From contig JAFRTG010000021.1 in the NCBI GenBank assembly GCA_017427265.1, positions 1 to 64,000 on the forward strand: 64,000 bases of DNA, read 5' to 3'. Of this stretch, positions 9,851 through 18,400 are shown one piece after another. Made by a program: the position numbers and the translations under genes. The notes under the pieces were generated by a model, which worked only from the letters and a program-made list of their open reading frames with translations, did no database searches and was not told where the DNA came from. Positions within the stretch are counted from its first letter, which is position 1; each line of letters starts with the position of its first letter. This DNA comes from Oscillospiraceae bacterium (GTDB lineage: Bacteria > Bacillota > Clostridia > Oscillospirales > Ruminococcaceae).

Positions 9851-10294
9851 ATGTTGTATCCTAGCATTTTCGGTGAAAACTTATTCGATGATTTCTTCAG
9901 ATTCCCTGACTTCGGCAGAGACGTGGAGAAGAAGCTGTACGGCAAGCACGCTGCGCAGGTTATGAAGACGGATGTCCATGAGCATGACGACCACTATGAG
10001 ATCGTTATCGATTTGCCGGGCTTCAAGAAAGACCAGATCAATCTTGAGCTTCAGAACGGTTATCTGACTGTCAGTGCCGCAAAGGGTCTTGACAAGGACG
10101 AAAAGACTGAGAAGGGCAAGCTGATCCGTCAGGAGCGTTACGCCGGTGCAATGCAGAGAAGCTTCTATATCGGTGATACTGTGACGGAAGCTGATGTGAA
10201 GGCAAAGTTCGAGGACGGTGTTCTGAACATCTGCGTTCCGAAGGCAGAGCCTAAGAAGCTGGAGAATCACAAGTATATTGCAATTGAGGGATAA
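9851..10294 (+). CDS. hsp20: Hsp20/alpha-crystallin small heat-shock protein
   Basis: A 147-residue ATP-independent holdase chaperone that keeps unfolding proteins soluble in the cytoplasm. The alpha-crystallin domain runs from about residue 38 (VMKTDVHEHDDHYEIVIDLPG) to 135, with the A-x-x-x-n-GVL signature as AKFEDGVLNICVPK. A short aromatic N-terminal arm (LFDDFFRFPDFG) and a C-terminal tail follow the family plan. AAGGAGG lies 10 nt before the ATG. It is monocistronic: CIRCE-controlled promoter upstream, intrinsic terminator downstream. It sits between the integrase module and phage remnants but is itself intact. Confidence 0.95.
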   Translation: MLYPSIFGENLFDDFFRFPDFGRDVEKKLYGKHAAQVMKTDVHEHDDHYEIVIDLPGFKKDQINLELQNGYLTVSAAKGLDKDEKTEKGKLIRQERYAGAMQRSFYIGDTVTEADVKAKFEDGVLNICVPKAEPKKLENHKYIAIEG

Positions 10295-10325
10295 TACCTC
10301 GCTAAGTTATGATCCCGAAATAATG

Positions 10326-10369
10326 CTCCCCGGAGCTGTTCGTTTTGAGCAGTTCCGGGGTGTTTTTTT
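10326..10369 (+). terminator. Intrinsic terminator of hsp20
   Basis: Stem CCCCGGAGCTG with CAGTTCCGGGG, followed by TGTTTTTTT (T-run 10363-10369). The T-run overlaps the stop codon of the convergent endolysin gene. Confidence 0.88.
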
Positions 10370-11552
10370 ACACCTTATTCAGTTTTCCACTGTATTTCTT
10401 TCCGTCAACGGTAATCTCAACAGAAATGCCGTCATCCGAAACAGGTGCAGGCGGATTTGTCAGGGCTTTCTCCTTGCCGTATCCATTCAGCCCCTTCCCC
10501 TTGATAATGGTCGGGAAATCCTTATAGCAGATATCCAGATCCACATTACCGTTGATGCCAGCGACCTTGCCCTTCTCAGAATGCTGCCAGACGCCATATG
10601 CGCCGCTGTAATTGGTCTGATTGACCCAGTGCGCCAGCCAGATCGTGTACCATGACTTGATATCATCGGCGGTATGCGTGGTCAGTGAAGAAGCCGAGCC
10701 GTACAGACCGACGAAATAGCCCGCTGCCTCGACTCTTTTAAGGAACGTCCGCATAATCGCCGACACTTTTTCCTTGCCGAGGTCAAACTGCTTCTTTTCC
10801 TCAAGGTCGAAATAGACAGGCATCTCGAACTGTTTTCCCTTGATGACTTTGAGGAACACATCCGCTTCCAGTCTTGCCTCGTCCTCATCCATCGCATAGG
10901 AATACCAGTACGCACCCACAGGGATACCCACAGCTTTTGCACCTGCGTAGTTCTGCTCGAACTTCTCGTCCTTCTGCTTTTCCAGTCTGCCGAAGCCTGC
11001 ACGCAGGATCGCAAATTCGATGCCGTCAGCCTTGACCTTGTTCCAGTCGATATTGCCGTTGTGAACGCTCACATCAATGCCCTTCATATCCTCACCCCCG
11101 AAATATTTGTAGAAATCATCTGTCACACTGCTGTTACCGTGAACCTCATCGCCGTACCATTTTCCGTTCGGTCTCACATCCACATGAGTATAGATATAGG
11201 CAGTGGTGATGTTTGCAATGCCCCTAAAACCGATATCCTGTGCCTTACAGCAAACGATTTTTGAAGAAATCGGCTGTCCGTCCTGACCGTAGCAGCAGAT
11301 GTCCGCTGCGTTGCCTAGTGTGTGCTGACCTGTGCCGCTGCCGCCCACATTCTTATCATGTGCTGTGCATCTGTAACCAGAGGTCACGATGATTTTACTG
11401 CAATTGAGGGCAGTGAACAGCTTTTCAAGCTTTTTAATAAGCTCCGGATTGTTCAGCGTTTCATGCTCCTTGCCGCACTTACAGCGGAACTCGCTGATAT
11501 TGAAGTGCGGGGAAAGCTGTGTATTATCGGAATACTCGTAGGTCTTACTCAT
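10368..11552 (-). CDS. Two-domain phage endolysin (M15 peptidase + GH25 muramidase)
   Basis: A 394-residue lysin combining two peptidoglycan hydrolases. Residues ~10-130 are a peptidase M15 domain: IVTSGYRCTAHDKNVGG, the zinc ligands in QHTLGNAADI and in IYTHVDVRP. Residues ~156-345 are a GH25 lysozyme: MKGIDVSVHNGNIDW with catalytic Asp, ILRAGFG, GAYWYSYA, PVYFDLEE and a late VDLDICY. The C-terminal ~45 residues are a short tail. No signal peptide is present, so a holin would be needed; none is visible. Its ATG overlaps the stop of the preceding tail gene by 4 bp. With the two damaged tail genes upstream it marks a decayed prophage. Confidence 0.9.
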   Translation of the reverse strand: MSKTYEYSDNTQLSPHFNISEFRCKCGKEHETLNNPELIKKLEKLFTALNCSKIIVTSGYRCTAHDKNVGGSGTGQHTLGNAADICCYGQDGQPISSKIVCCKAQDIGFRGIANITTAYIYTHVDVRPNGKWYGDEVHGNSSVTDDFYKYFGGEDMKGIDVSVHNGNIDWNKVKADGIEFAILRAGFGRLEKQKDEKFEQNYAGAKAVGIPVGAYWYSYAMDEDEARLEADVFLKVIKGKQFEMPVYFDLEEKKQFDLGKEKVSAIMRTFLKRVEAAGYFVGLYGSASSLTTHTADDIKSWYTIWLAHWVNQTNYSGAYGVWQHSEKGKVAGINGNVDLDICYKDFPTIIKGKGLNGYGKEKALTNPPAPVSDDGISVEITVDGKKYSGKLNKV

Positions 11553-12172
11553 TTCTTATCATCCTCCATGTTATCAATCATTTCCTGAATTTCATCATCA
11601 ATGCGGTACTGCTCACCGGTATCCTTTACAAGACGGATATTTGCTGTTCCGCCGATCTTCTCGCAAATGGTATACACCCATTCCATGAGATTTGCATAGG
11701 AAATTTGCAGCGTTGTGGTCTGCTCCCAACAAGCGCCGGATACAGTTCCGAGGGATAGTCCGGGAATGCGCCGATTATCTGAGAGCAGTGTATTCTGTGT
11801 TACAACCTCTCGGATGATCTCCGAATATGCCTTTTCTGCGGTCACATTGTAGGTCGGATGAATGATGCGGCGTTCCAGCAGACACATAAGAAATCTGCCT
11901 TTGACCGTCAGATAGTCGCCGTTTTCAACATCGGTATTGATTAGCACAGACTCAATGATACCGAAATGCTGATTGTCATCATCTCTGCCAACAATGTGCC
12001 CCGGCTGAAAAATGTCCACATTCTGCGGATTGGCAGCGATATACACTTCAAAGCTGCCGCATTTGTAGTATTCGATGTCCCACAGCAGGGAGGAAAAAGT
12101 GTCGCAGATTGCTTCAAGCGTGATCGTGAGGGCATCGTTCTCCGCTGTCATCTTGTAAACTTCTATCTGCAT
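11549..12172 (-). pseudogene. Siphovirus Gp37-like tail protein, C-terminally shortened
   Basis: Begins MQIEVYKMTAENDALTI and carries the pattern of the ReqiPepy6 Gp37-like tail family (FSSLLWDIEYYKCGSFEVYI, NPQNVDIFQPGHIVGRDDD, GRFLMCLLERRII). These phage proteins are baseplate-proximal tail components and usually exceed 300 residues. Here only about 207 are present: after NIRLVKDTGEQYRIDDE the protein ends in an acidic tail. So the 3' part has been lost, or a short version is made. An upstream in-frame ATG at 12193 is possible, but it lies inside the tail fragment. Directly followed by the endolysin. Confidence 0.65.
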
Positions 12173-12173
12173 C

Positions 12174-12462
12174 GTTATACCCCAGATACGCATTGGTATG
12201 AATAATCTTCACTCGCAGTTTTGTCAGTCCTGTGCCGCACAGATAAAAGCGGTTTCTGCCCTCTCGCAGCGTGAGCCATGTCGAGCCGGACACAAGACGA
12301 TTGATGATATTGGTCTTGACACCGCCTCTATCCAAAGTCACAGTTTTATTTCCTGTTTTTGTCGTCACTGTAATGATGTCTCCCGCAAGCAGGTCGCCTG
12401 TGATCTGCAAGTATTCATCGGTATCCGCATTGTACAGCGTAGGCGAACGGACATCTTCATGC
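12174..12462 (-). pseudogene. Fragment of a phage distal tail protein
   Basis: Only the C-terminal domain of a siphovirus distal-tail (Dit-like) protein is recognisable: SPTLYNADTDEYLQI, LLAGDIITVTTKTGNKTV, GGVKTNIINRLVSGSTWLTL, LRVKIIHTNAYLG. The N-terminal half is missing; sequence upstream of about 12462 in this frame is not recognisable. The family normally stops right after YLGV. Here CTGGGGTATAACG would read Y-L-G-V-stop if the G-run had one more base, so a one-base deletion has removed the stop and the frame runs on to 12114 inside the next gene. Confidence 0.6.
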
Positions 12463-12538
12463 AGGCGATTGCAGATGCAGCAGACGATCTGAATCTGCAG
12501 AAGCTGGAAACGGCGCAGTGAACAATCCATCATCAAAA

Positions 12539-12573
12539 CGCTCGCATCACTGAAAAGCACGGTGATGCGGGCG
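12539..12573. repeat. Strong stem-loop in the phage remnant
   Basis: CGCTCGCATCAC pairs with GTGATGCGGGCG (11 of 12 Watson-Crick plus one wobble) around an 11-nt loop. No T-run on the plus side, and only GTTTTG on the minus side. It may be a relic terminator or the scar of the deletion that removed the tail genes. Confidence 0.5.
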
Positions 12574-12676
12574 CCTTGTATATCCCCGCCTTTTTCGTAT
12601 TTTATGCCCGATGATGCGGCAGGAAGCCCGAAACAGCTTTGAAAACATATCGTTATAGCATTTATCGACAAAAGTA

Positions 12677-12705
12677 TTGCAATTTTATTTTGAATATGGT
12701 ATAAT
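12677..12705 (+). promoter_or_regulatory. Promoter of the flavin oxidoreductase gene
   Basis: TTGCAA (12677-12682), 17-bp spacer, TATAAT (12700-12705). Leader of about 60 nt with AAAGGAG before the start codon. Confidence 0.75.
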
Positions 12706-12774
12706 AAGGAGTATAAAGCCGCGTGGGCGGCTTGGAGAAGATCCGAATCGACAACGCATGAAAAGGAGTAAACT

Positions 12775-13719
12775 ATGAAATTCAAGGTAATGGGTGTGAC
12801 CGCCGGACGAAAAGACAGCAACTGCGAGATTCTGCTGAAAGAGGCGCTGCTCGTATGTCAGGAGCAGGGCGCAGAGATCACAATGATTAACCTGAAGGAC
12901 TATGAGCTGCTGGACTGCACCGGATGTACATCCTGTACGATGGGCATGTCCATGGGCAAGCACACAGGCTGTGCGCTGGACGACAAGGATGACAAAAAGA
13001 AGATCATGGATGTACTGCTCGATCAGGACGCAGTGATTTTTGCGGCACCGACCTATGCGCTGATGCCGTCCTCGCTGTTCCTGAAGTTTATGCACCGCAA
13101 TCTGGCATATGAAACCGCATTCCTGACCAAGATCGGTGCGATTCAGCCCCGCGACCGGATCGGTGCGCTGATCGCCGTCGGCGGTTCAACCCGTGCGTGG
13201 CAGTCGATGGCGCTGGAATGCATGCAGGCGGCGACGTTCTCCAACAGCTTCAAGATCATTGACATGTATATGGCGACGATGGTTCCGGCTCCCGCGCAGG
13301 TGCTGCTGCATGAGGAAAAGCTCGCACGAGCAAGAGAAATCGGTGCCAACATCATGAAGTCGCTGAATACGCCTTCCGCGGAGCGCAAGTGGCTGGGCGA
13401 GCCCGATGCAGGCTGGTGCCCGAACTGTCACAGCAACTGTCTGTGCCTCGGCGAGCCGCAGTGGAAAGGTTTGCAGTATCCGATCGAATGCGCAGTCTGC
13501 GGTGCCGGCGGCGATCTTGTCAAGACCGACGACGGCAAGTGGAAATTTGTGATTGCGGCGAACGGTCTTGAGCGCGACCGCACCTCCGAAGAGGGACGCG
13601 GCGTTCACTGTGACGAAATTGCGGATACGCAGGGCGGCTTCTTTATGAATCCGCAGGCGCGTGCGACCGTAGCTGAAAAGCTCGAAAAGTATAAGGCAAT
13701 CAAATTTCCGGGGATTTAA
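12775..13719 (+). CDS. NAD(P)H-dependent FMN oxidoreductase / iron-sulfur flavoprotein-like, with C-terminal zinc-ribbon region
   Basis: A 314-residue protein. Residues 1-190 are a flavodoxin-like fold: the loop GVTAGRKDSNCEILL is the FMN-phosphate site, the cysteines in DCTGCTSC resemble the cluster or thiol motif of iron-sulfur flavoproteins, and FAAPTYALMPSS is the usual isoalloxazine-contact loop. Residues ~215-255 add a Cys-rich segment (WCPNCHSNCLC...CAVCG) that could bind zinc or Fe-S. A cytoplasmic two-electron reductase is expected; the substrate is unknown. Its codon use is more GC-rich than the genes to the left, which fits the end of the mobile region. Monocistronic with its own promoter. 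Confidence 0.85.
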   Translation: MKFKVMGVTAGRKDSNCEILLKEALLVCQEQGAEITMINLKDYELLDCTGCTSCTMGMSMGKHTGCALDDKDDKKKIMDVLLDQDAVIFAAPTYALMPSSLFLKFMHRNLAYETAFLTKIGAIQPRDRIGALIAVGGSTRAWQSMALECMQAATFSNSFKIIDMYMATMVPAPAQVLLHEEKLARAREIGANIMKSLNTPSAERKWLGEPDAGWCPNCHSNCLCLGEPQWKGLQYPIECAVCGAGGDLVKTDDGKWKFVIAANGLERDRTSEEGRGVHCDEIADTQGGFFMNPQARATVAEKLEKYKAIKFPGI

Positions 13720-13845
13720 TCGGGTTTGAAGCAGTGCCCCGTTTCCGGAACCGACCGGCAGCGGGGCGCTTATTCTGCATGGAAACGGGCAGTCCTGACC
13801 GAAAACTTTACAGAAAAATGCATCTGAAAGAAAACCTCTCTCCGC

Positions 13846-13873
13846 TTGTTTTTACCGCATCATGTGCTATAAT
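13846..13873 (+). promoter_or_regulatory. Promoter of the esterase gene
   Basis: TTGTTT (13846-13851), 16-bp spacer, extended TGCTATAAT with the -10 at 13868-13873. Confidence 0.65.
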
Positions 13874-13923
13874 AAAATTATCTTGCAGTACATACTGTGC
13901 TGCGTATATGCAGGAGAACGATT

Positions 13924-14889
13924 ATGAAACGAACAACGCTGCTTTGTCTGTGTATCGCCGGGTTTTCTGCTCTGACCGGCTGTGCGGGCGCCGAATCCGC
14001 TGCGCCGGAAACTGTCGTGACGGATACTGCCGAACCGGAATCCTCGGACGGGATTTCTGCGGAGGAACCCGCTGTGTCCCGGAATTTGGACGATCTTGTG
14101 CAGGACGGGGACGGCAAATATTCGTGTACCTTTGAGGGCGTAAAGCATGATTTCATTGTCGATCTGCCGGAGCAGCCGGCAGGCGCGCCGTGTGTCATCA
14201 TGCTGCACGGTTACGGCGAATCTGCGGGCGGCTTCCGCAGTGCGGTGCGTTTTGAGGCGCAGGCCAATCCGGCGGGCTATGCGGTCGTCTATGTGACCGG
14301 CGCGGCCAATCCCAATGACAAGACCTCTGCGGCCGGCTGGAATTCCGGCATCAGCAGCGACGGCAACGATGATGTATCGTTCCTTGTCACGTTTGCAAAT
14401 TATCTGCAGACGGAATACGGCTTTGACCCGGACCGGATGTTTGCCGCCGGTTTCAGCAACGGTGCGTTTATGATGCACCGTCTTGCAATGGAGGCGTCCG
14501 ATACCTTTGCGGCATGCGTCAGCGTGGCAGGCAGGATGCCGGAAAGCATCTGGGATGCACGCAGGGAATCCAATGCGGTCGGTTTTTTCCAGATCACCGG
14601 CGAAAAAGATGATGTTGTACCGAAAAACAGCGACGGCAGCGCTAAGTATTCGCCGGCACCGGCGATTGAGGACGTCATGGCCTACTGGGCGGAATCCGAC
14701 GGGCTGACGCTTTCGGAGACGGCCGATGCCGGAAAGAGCGGCCTGCTGAAAAAATACACCGGAGACGGCAAATCTGTACAGGTGTGGGATTTGTTTATCA
14801 AAAACGGACGGCATTCATGGCCGGACAAGGATCTCACCGGCATTGATACCAATCAGCTGATACTGGATTTTTTTGAGGCACAGAAATAA
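13924..14889 (+). CDS. Secreted lipoprotein esterase (LpqC / PHB-depolymerase-like, CE1-type fold)
   Basis: A 321-residue alpha/beta-hydrolase exported as a lipoprotein: signal peptide MKRTTLLCLCIAGFSALTGC with a lipobox LTGC, then an acidic linker to about residue 60. The catalytic fold follows: PCVIMLHGYGESAGGF (oxyanion region), DRMFAAGFSNGAFMMHRLA with the nucleophile elbow G-F-S-N-G, ITGEKDDVVP as the probable acid loop, and GRHSWP with the catalytic His. This layout matches LpqC/PHB depolymerase and feruloyl-esterase-like enzymes. In a fibre-degrading bacterium an ester-linked plant polymer is plausible, but the substrate is not shown. Start at ATG 13924 after AGGAGA; a terminator follows. 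Confidence 0.85.
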   Translation: MKRTTLLCLCIAGFSALTGCAGAESAAPETVVTDTAEPESSDGISAEEPAVSRNLDDLVQDGDGKYSCTFEGVKHDFIVDLPEQPAGAPCVIMLHGYGESAGGFRSAVRFEAQANPAGYAVVYVTGAANPNDKTSAAGWNSGISSDGNDDVSFLVTFANYLQTEYGFDPDRMFAAGFSNGAFMMHRLAMEASDTFAACVSVAGRMPESIWDARRESNAVGFFQITGEKDDVVPKNSDGSAKYSPAPAIEDVMAYWAESDGLTLSETADAGKSGLLKKYTGDGKSVQVWDLFIKNGRHSWPDKDLTGIDTNQLILDFFEAQK

Positions 14890-14900
14890 CGGAAATAAAA

Positions 14901-14940
14901 CCCGCCCGCAGTTCGGGATGCGAATTGCGGGCGGGTGCTT
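14901..14940 (+). terminator. Terminator of the esterase gene
   Basis: CCCGCCCGCA pairs with TGCGGGCGGG around a loop that itself pairs weakly (TTCG/CGAA); followed by TGCTTTG. Confidence 0.75.
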
Positions 14941-15288
14941 TGACAGGATCTGTCAGTCCGTGACAGATTCATCTGCGGTCTTGCGGCGCCGGCGGGCAGC
15001 AGCTCGGAAGGCATCGGTGCCGGGCGGGCACTCTGGTGTGCTGAAAACGAAACAAATATCGCGCTGTGTGCCTGACAGAAACAAGGCAGAGGAAAAACAT
15101 CCAAAAACGGGCCCGAAATCGCAATAATTGATTAGATAGGACAAAATTTGCGCAATATCTGTTGCTCATCCTTGAAAATATTCATATCTTGCGATTTGGC
15201 GATACCGGAAAACACAAGTAATATCTAAAAAATCATGGAAACTTGAAAAATCGAATCACTAATTTTTGCTCAATGTAATATAAACCTA
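14941..15288. other. Gene-free stretch before the T7SS operon
   Basis: No convincing gene on either strand. Contains short inverted repeats (GACAGGATCTGTC at 14942-14954 and CTGTCAGTCCGTGACAG at 14950-14966) and turns AT-rich after about 15130, as expected just upstream of a strong promoter. Confidence 0.5.
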
Positions 15289-15317
15289 TTGACATTTTCT
15301 GGACTCTGTGCTACAAT
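15289..15317 (+). promoter_or_regulatory. Main promoter of the T7SS operon
   Basis: Perfect TTGACA (15289-15294), 17-bp spacer, TACAAT (15312-15317). It gives a leader of about 145 nt before essC. No comparable promoter was found between the genes up to 38182. Confidence 0.8.
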
Positions 15318-15471
15318 GGGGGCATGACAGGGAACGACACGCATCGGGACGCACATTTTCAGCGGTGCGGCGGAAAACTGTTTTCTTTATATTTCAAACT
15401 ATCTCTGACTGCGGAATGAATGTTCTGCCCAAAGGATGTCAAAATAAAAGTCAGATTCTCCGGAGAAAAAC

Positions 15472-18400
15472 ATGTTTATCAATTTTATATGCAACCACCA
15501 CTTGCATACGACCATGCTTCCGCAGAAGGTGTCCGGTCAGTACTGGTTCAACGATGCGGACGGCCGGCGCTTCGCCTGTGTGGAAGGCGTTGAAAACCAA
15601 TGGCTGCTGAAGGCTCCGCAGGATTATGTCATCATCAAAAATTCGGAGGACATGTCTGCTAACAAGCCCAAACCGGGCAATGCGGTTGTACTCAGCGAAA
15701 AAAATGAGTTCTATGTATTCCAGTGCGTGAAGCGGCAGCCGCGTGACGGCGGACGGATTTACGCTTTTGTGGAGCAGGAAACCGACGACCGCGTGCAGTA
15801 CCGTCTGCTGCAGGTTCCGGATCCCTGCGAGATTACCGTCGGCAGCGGCAAGATTCCGCGCACGCTGACGTATCAGAACAGCTATGTTTCGACAGAGCAT
15901 CTCGTTCTGCGCTATCAGAACGGCGAATGGTCGATGCAGGATGAAAAAAGCCTGAACGGTACATTCGTCAACGGCATTCGCCGCGATTTCGCAAGACTCC
16001 GGTACGGAGATCTGATCTTCGTCATGGGTCTGAAGATGATTGTCGGAAAAGGCTTTCTGGCTTATAATTCTCCGGATGACCTCGTCGAGGCCGATACATC
16101 GGTGCTGAAGCCGATGATGGTGAAGCCGTTTTCGGCAAAAAGCGATGACGACGACGATATGCCGGAAACGGAGCCGCAGTACTTCGACCGTTCCCCTCGC
16201 TTCAAGCGCGATATTGTTCCGGCAGAGATTCAGATTGAATCGCCGCCGACCGACGGAAGCGGGGAGGACATGCCGATTATTCTGACGATCGGCCCTGCCA
16301 TGACAATGGCAACGGCTTCCATGACAACCGGTATATTTGCGGTCATCAGTGCAATGTCAACCGGCAATACGATGTCTGCTGTTCCTTCTATTGTAATGGC
16401 AGCGAGTATGTGCCTCGGTTCCCTGCTCTGGCCGACGCTCACGCGGAAATACCAGAACAAGGTAAAAGTTGAAAAAGAGCAGCTGCGCCGATCAAGCTAT
16501 AATTCCTATCTTGAAAAGTGCAGCCTTGAGATAAAGGACAAGCTAGAGGTTCAGGCAGATATCCTGACAGAGAACCGTGTTACCGTTGCGGAATGCGAAC
16601 AGCGCATTCTGGAACGCAGGAACAATCTCTGGGAGCGCAGCATCGGCCAGAATGACTTTCTGGAGCTGCGGATCGGTACCGGCACGCTGCCGATGTTCGG
16701 CCAGCTGAAATATACGCCGCGCCGGTTCTCCGTCAAGCAGGATGACCTGGAAACCAAGATGATGGAGCTTTGCGAGTCTCCGAATCTGCTTTACGATGTG
16801 CCGATTGCAGTCTCTCTTCTGGAGGAATCCATCGGTATCGTCGGTGAAAAAGCACAGATCCAGCCGTTCGCGGTCGGTCTGATTATTCAGCTTGCTGCGC
16901 TGTTCAGCTATGACGAGGTCAAGCTGATTGTGCTGTATGATAAAGAGGATTCCGAACAGCTGGAGTTCGCCAAGTGGCTTCCGCATGTGTGGAATCAGGA
17001 AAAGACCTTCCGCTATGTGGCGACAGACGCCGCAGAGGCCAAGGTCGTTTCCGAAAACCTTGAGCGCATCGTCAGCTACCGGCAGGAGCTGAATGATTCC
17101 GAGCTCAAGGATGAGTCACCGTACTATATTATATTTGCACTCAGCAAGAAGCTGTTTCAGCGTGTACTGAGCATCCGCAGCATCCTCGCCAGCAAGAAGG
17201 ATCTGCACATGACAGTCGCGGCGGTATTCGGAGAGTTCAACCAGCTCCCGAAAGAGTGTGCCAAGGTCATCGAGCTCCGGGAGGAGAACGGTGTACAGAG
17301 CGGCAAGCTCTATGACAAGAACGACACCTCAGGTGCTTCGGTCGAGTTCATTCCGGATCTGGAGCTGCATTATTCTCCGCTGGAGCTGAGCAGAACGCTT
17401 GCAAACACCGAGCTGGATAACAGCGATGTTTCCGCGCAGCTGCCCAAGATGATTACCTTCCTGCAGCTGATGAACGTCGGCAAGGTCGAGCATCTGAATG
17501 CTTCGCTCCGATGGAAGGAAAACAACCCGATCAAGAGTATTTCGACGCCGGTCGGTGTCAACGCTTTCGGCGATGAATTTGTACTGGATCTGCATGAACG
17601 CGCACACGGTCCGCACGGACTGATTGCCGGCATGACAGGCTCCGGTAAATCCGAATTCATCATTACATATATTCTTTCACTTGCCGTCAATTATCATCCG
17701 GAGGAGGTTTCCTTCATCCTGATTGACTATAAGGGCGGCGGCATGGCGCAGGCCTTCAAGGAGCTGCCGCATACGGCAGGTATTATCACAAACCTCGACG
17801 GCTCTGCCATCAAGCGTTCGCTTGTGTCGATCAACAGCGAGCTGAAACGGAGACAGACACTGCTCTCCAAGGCAAGCAACCTGATCGGCGAGAGCAACAT
17901 CAACATTTACCAGTATCAGAAGCTCTACCGTGAGCATCTTGTGCATGAACCGCTTTCGCATCTGTTCATCATCGCCGATGAGTTTGCCGAGCTGAAAACG
18001 CAGCAGAGCGAATTCATGGCGGAGCTGACAAGTGCGGCGCGTATCGGCCGAAGCCTCGGTGTGCATCTGATCCTTGCAACGCAGAAGCCTTCCGGCGTTG
18101 TCGATGAGCAGATCCTCAGTAACACCAGATTCCGCGTTTGCCTGAAGGTTCAGGATAAACAGGACAGTATGGATATGCTCAAACGCCCGGATGCCGCGGA
18201 GCTCTCCGATACGGGACGCTTTTATCTGCAGGTCGGCTATAACGAAATGTTCGAGATCGGACAGTCTGCATGGGCCGGCGCAGAATACTTCCCGTCAGAC
18301 AGAGTGCTGCTGGAAAAGGATAACGGCGTGGATGTCATTGACATGAACGGTCATGTGCTCCGCACCGTCAAGCCCGCCAGACATACGGGTATGCGTTCCA

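Noticed and set aside
12472-12821. Upstream part of the distal-tail frame as coding sequence
   Set aside because: Not recognisable as tail protein and it crosses the promoter and start of the oxidoreductase gene.
14873-15169. Short frames on both strands between the esterase and essC
   Set aside because: They overlap the esterase terminator, lack ribosome binding sites and look like no family.
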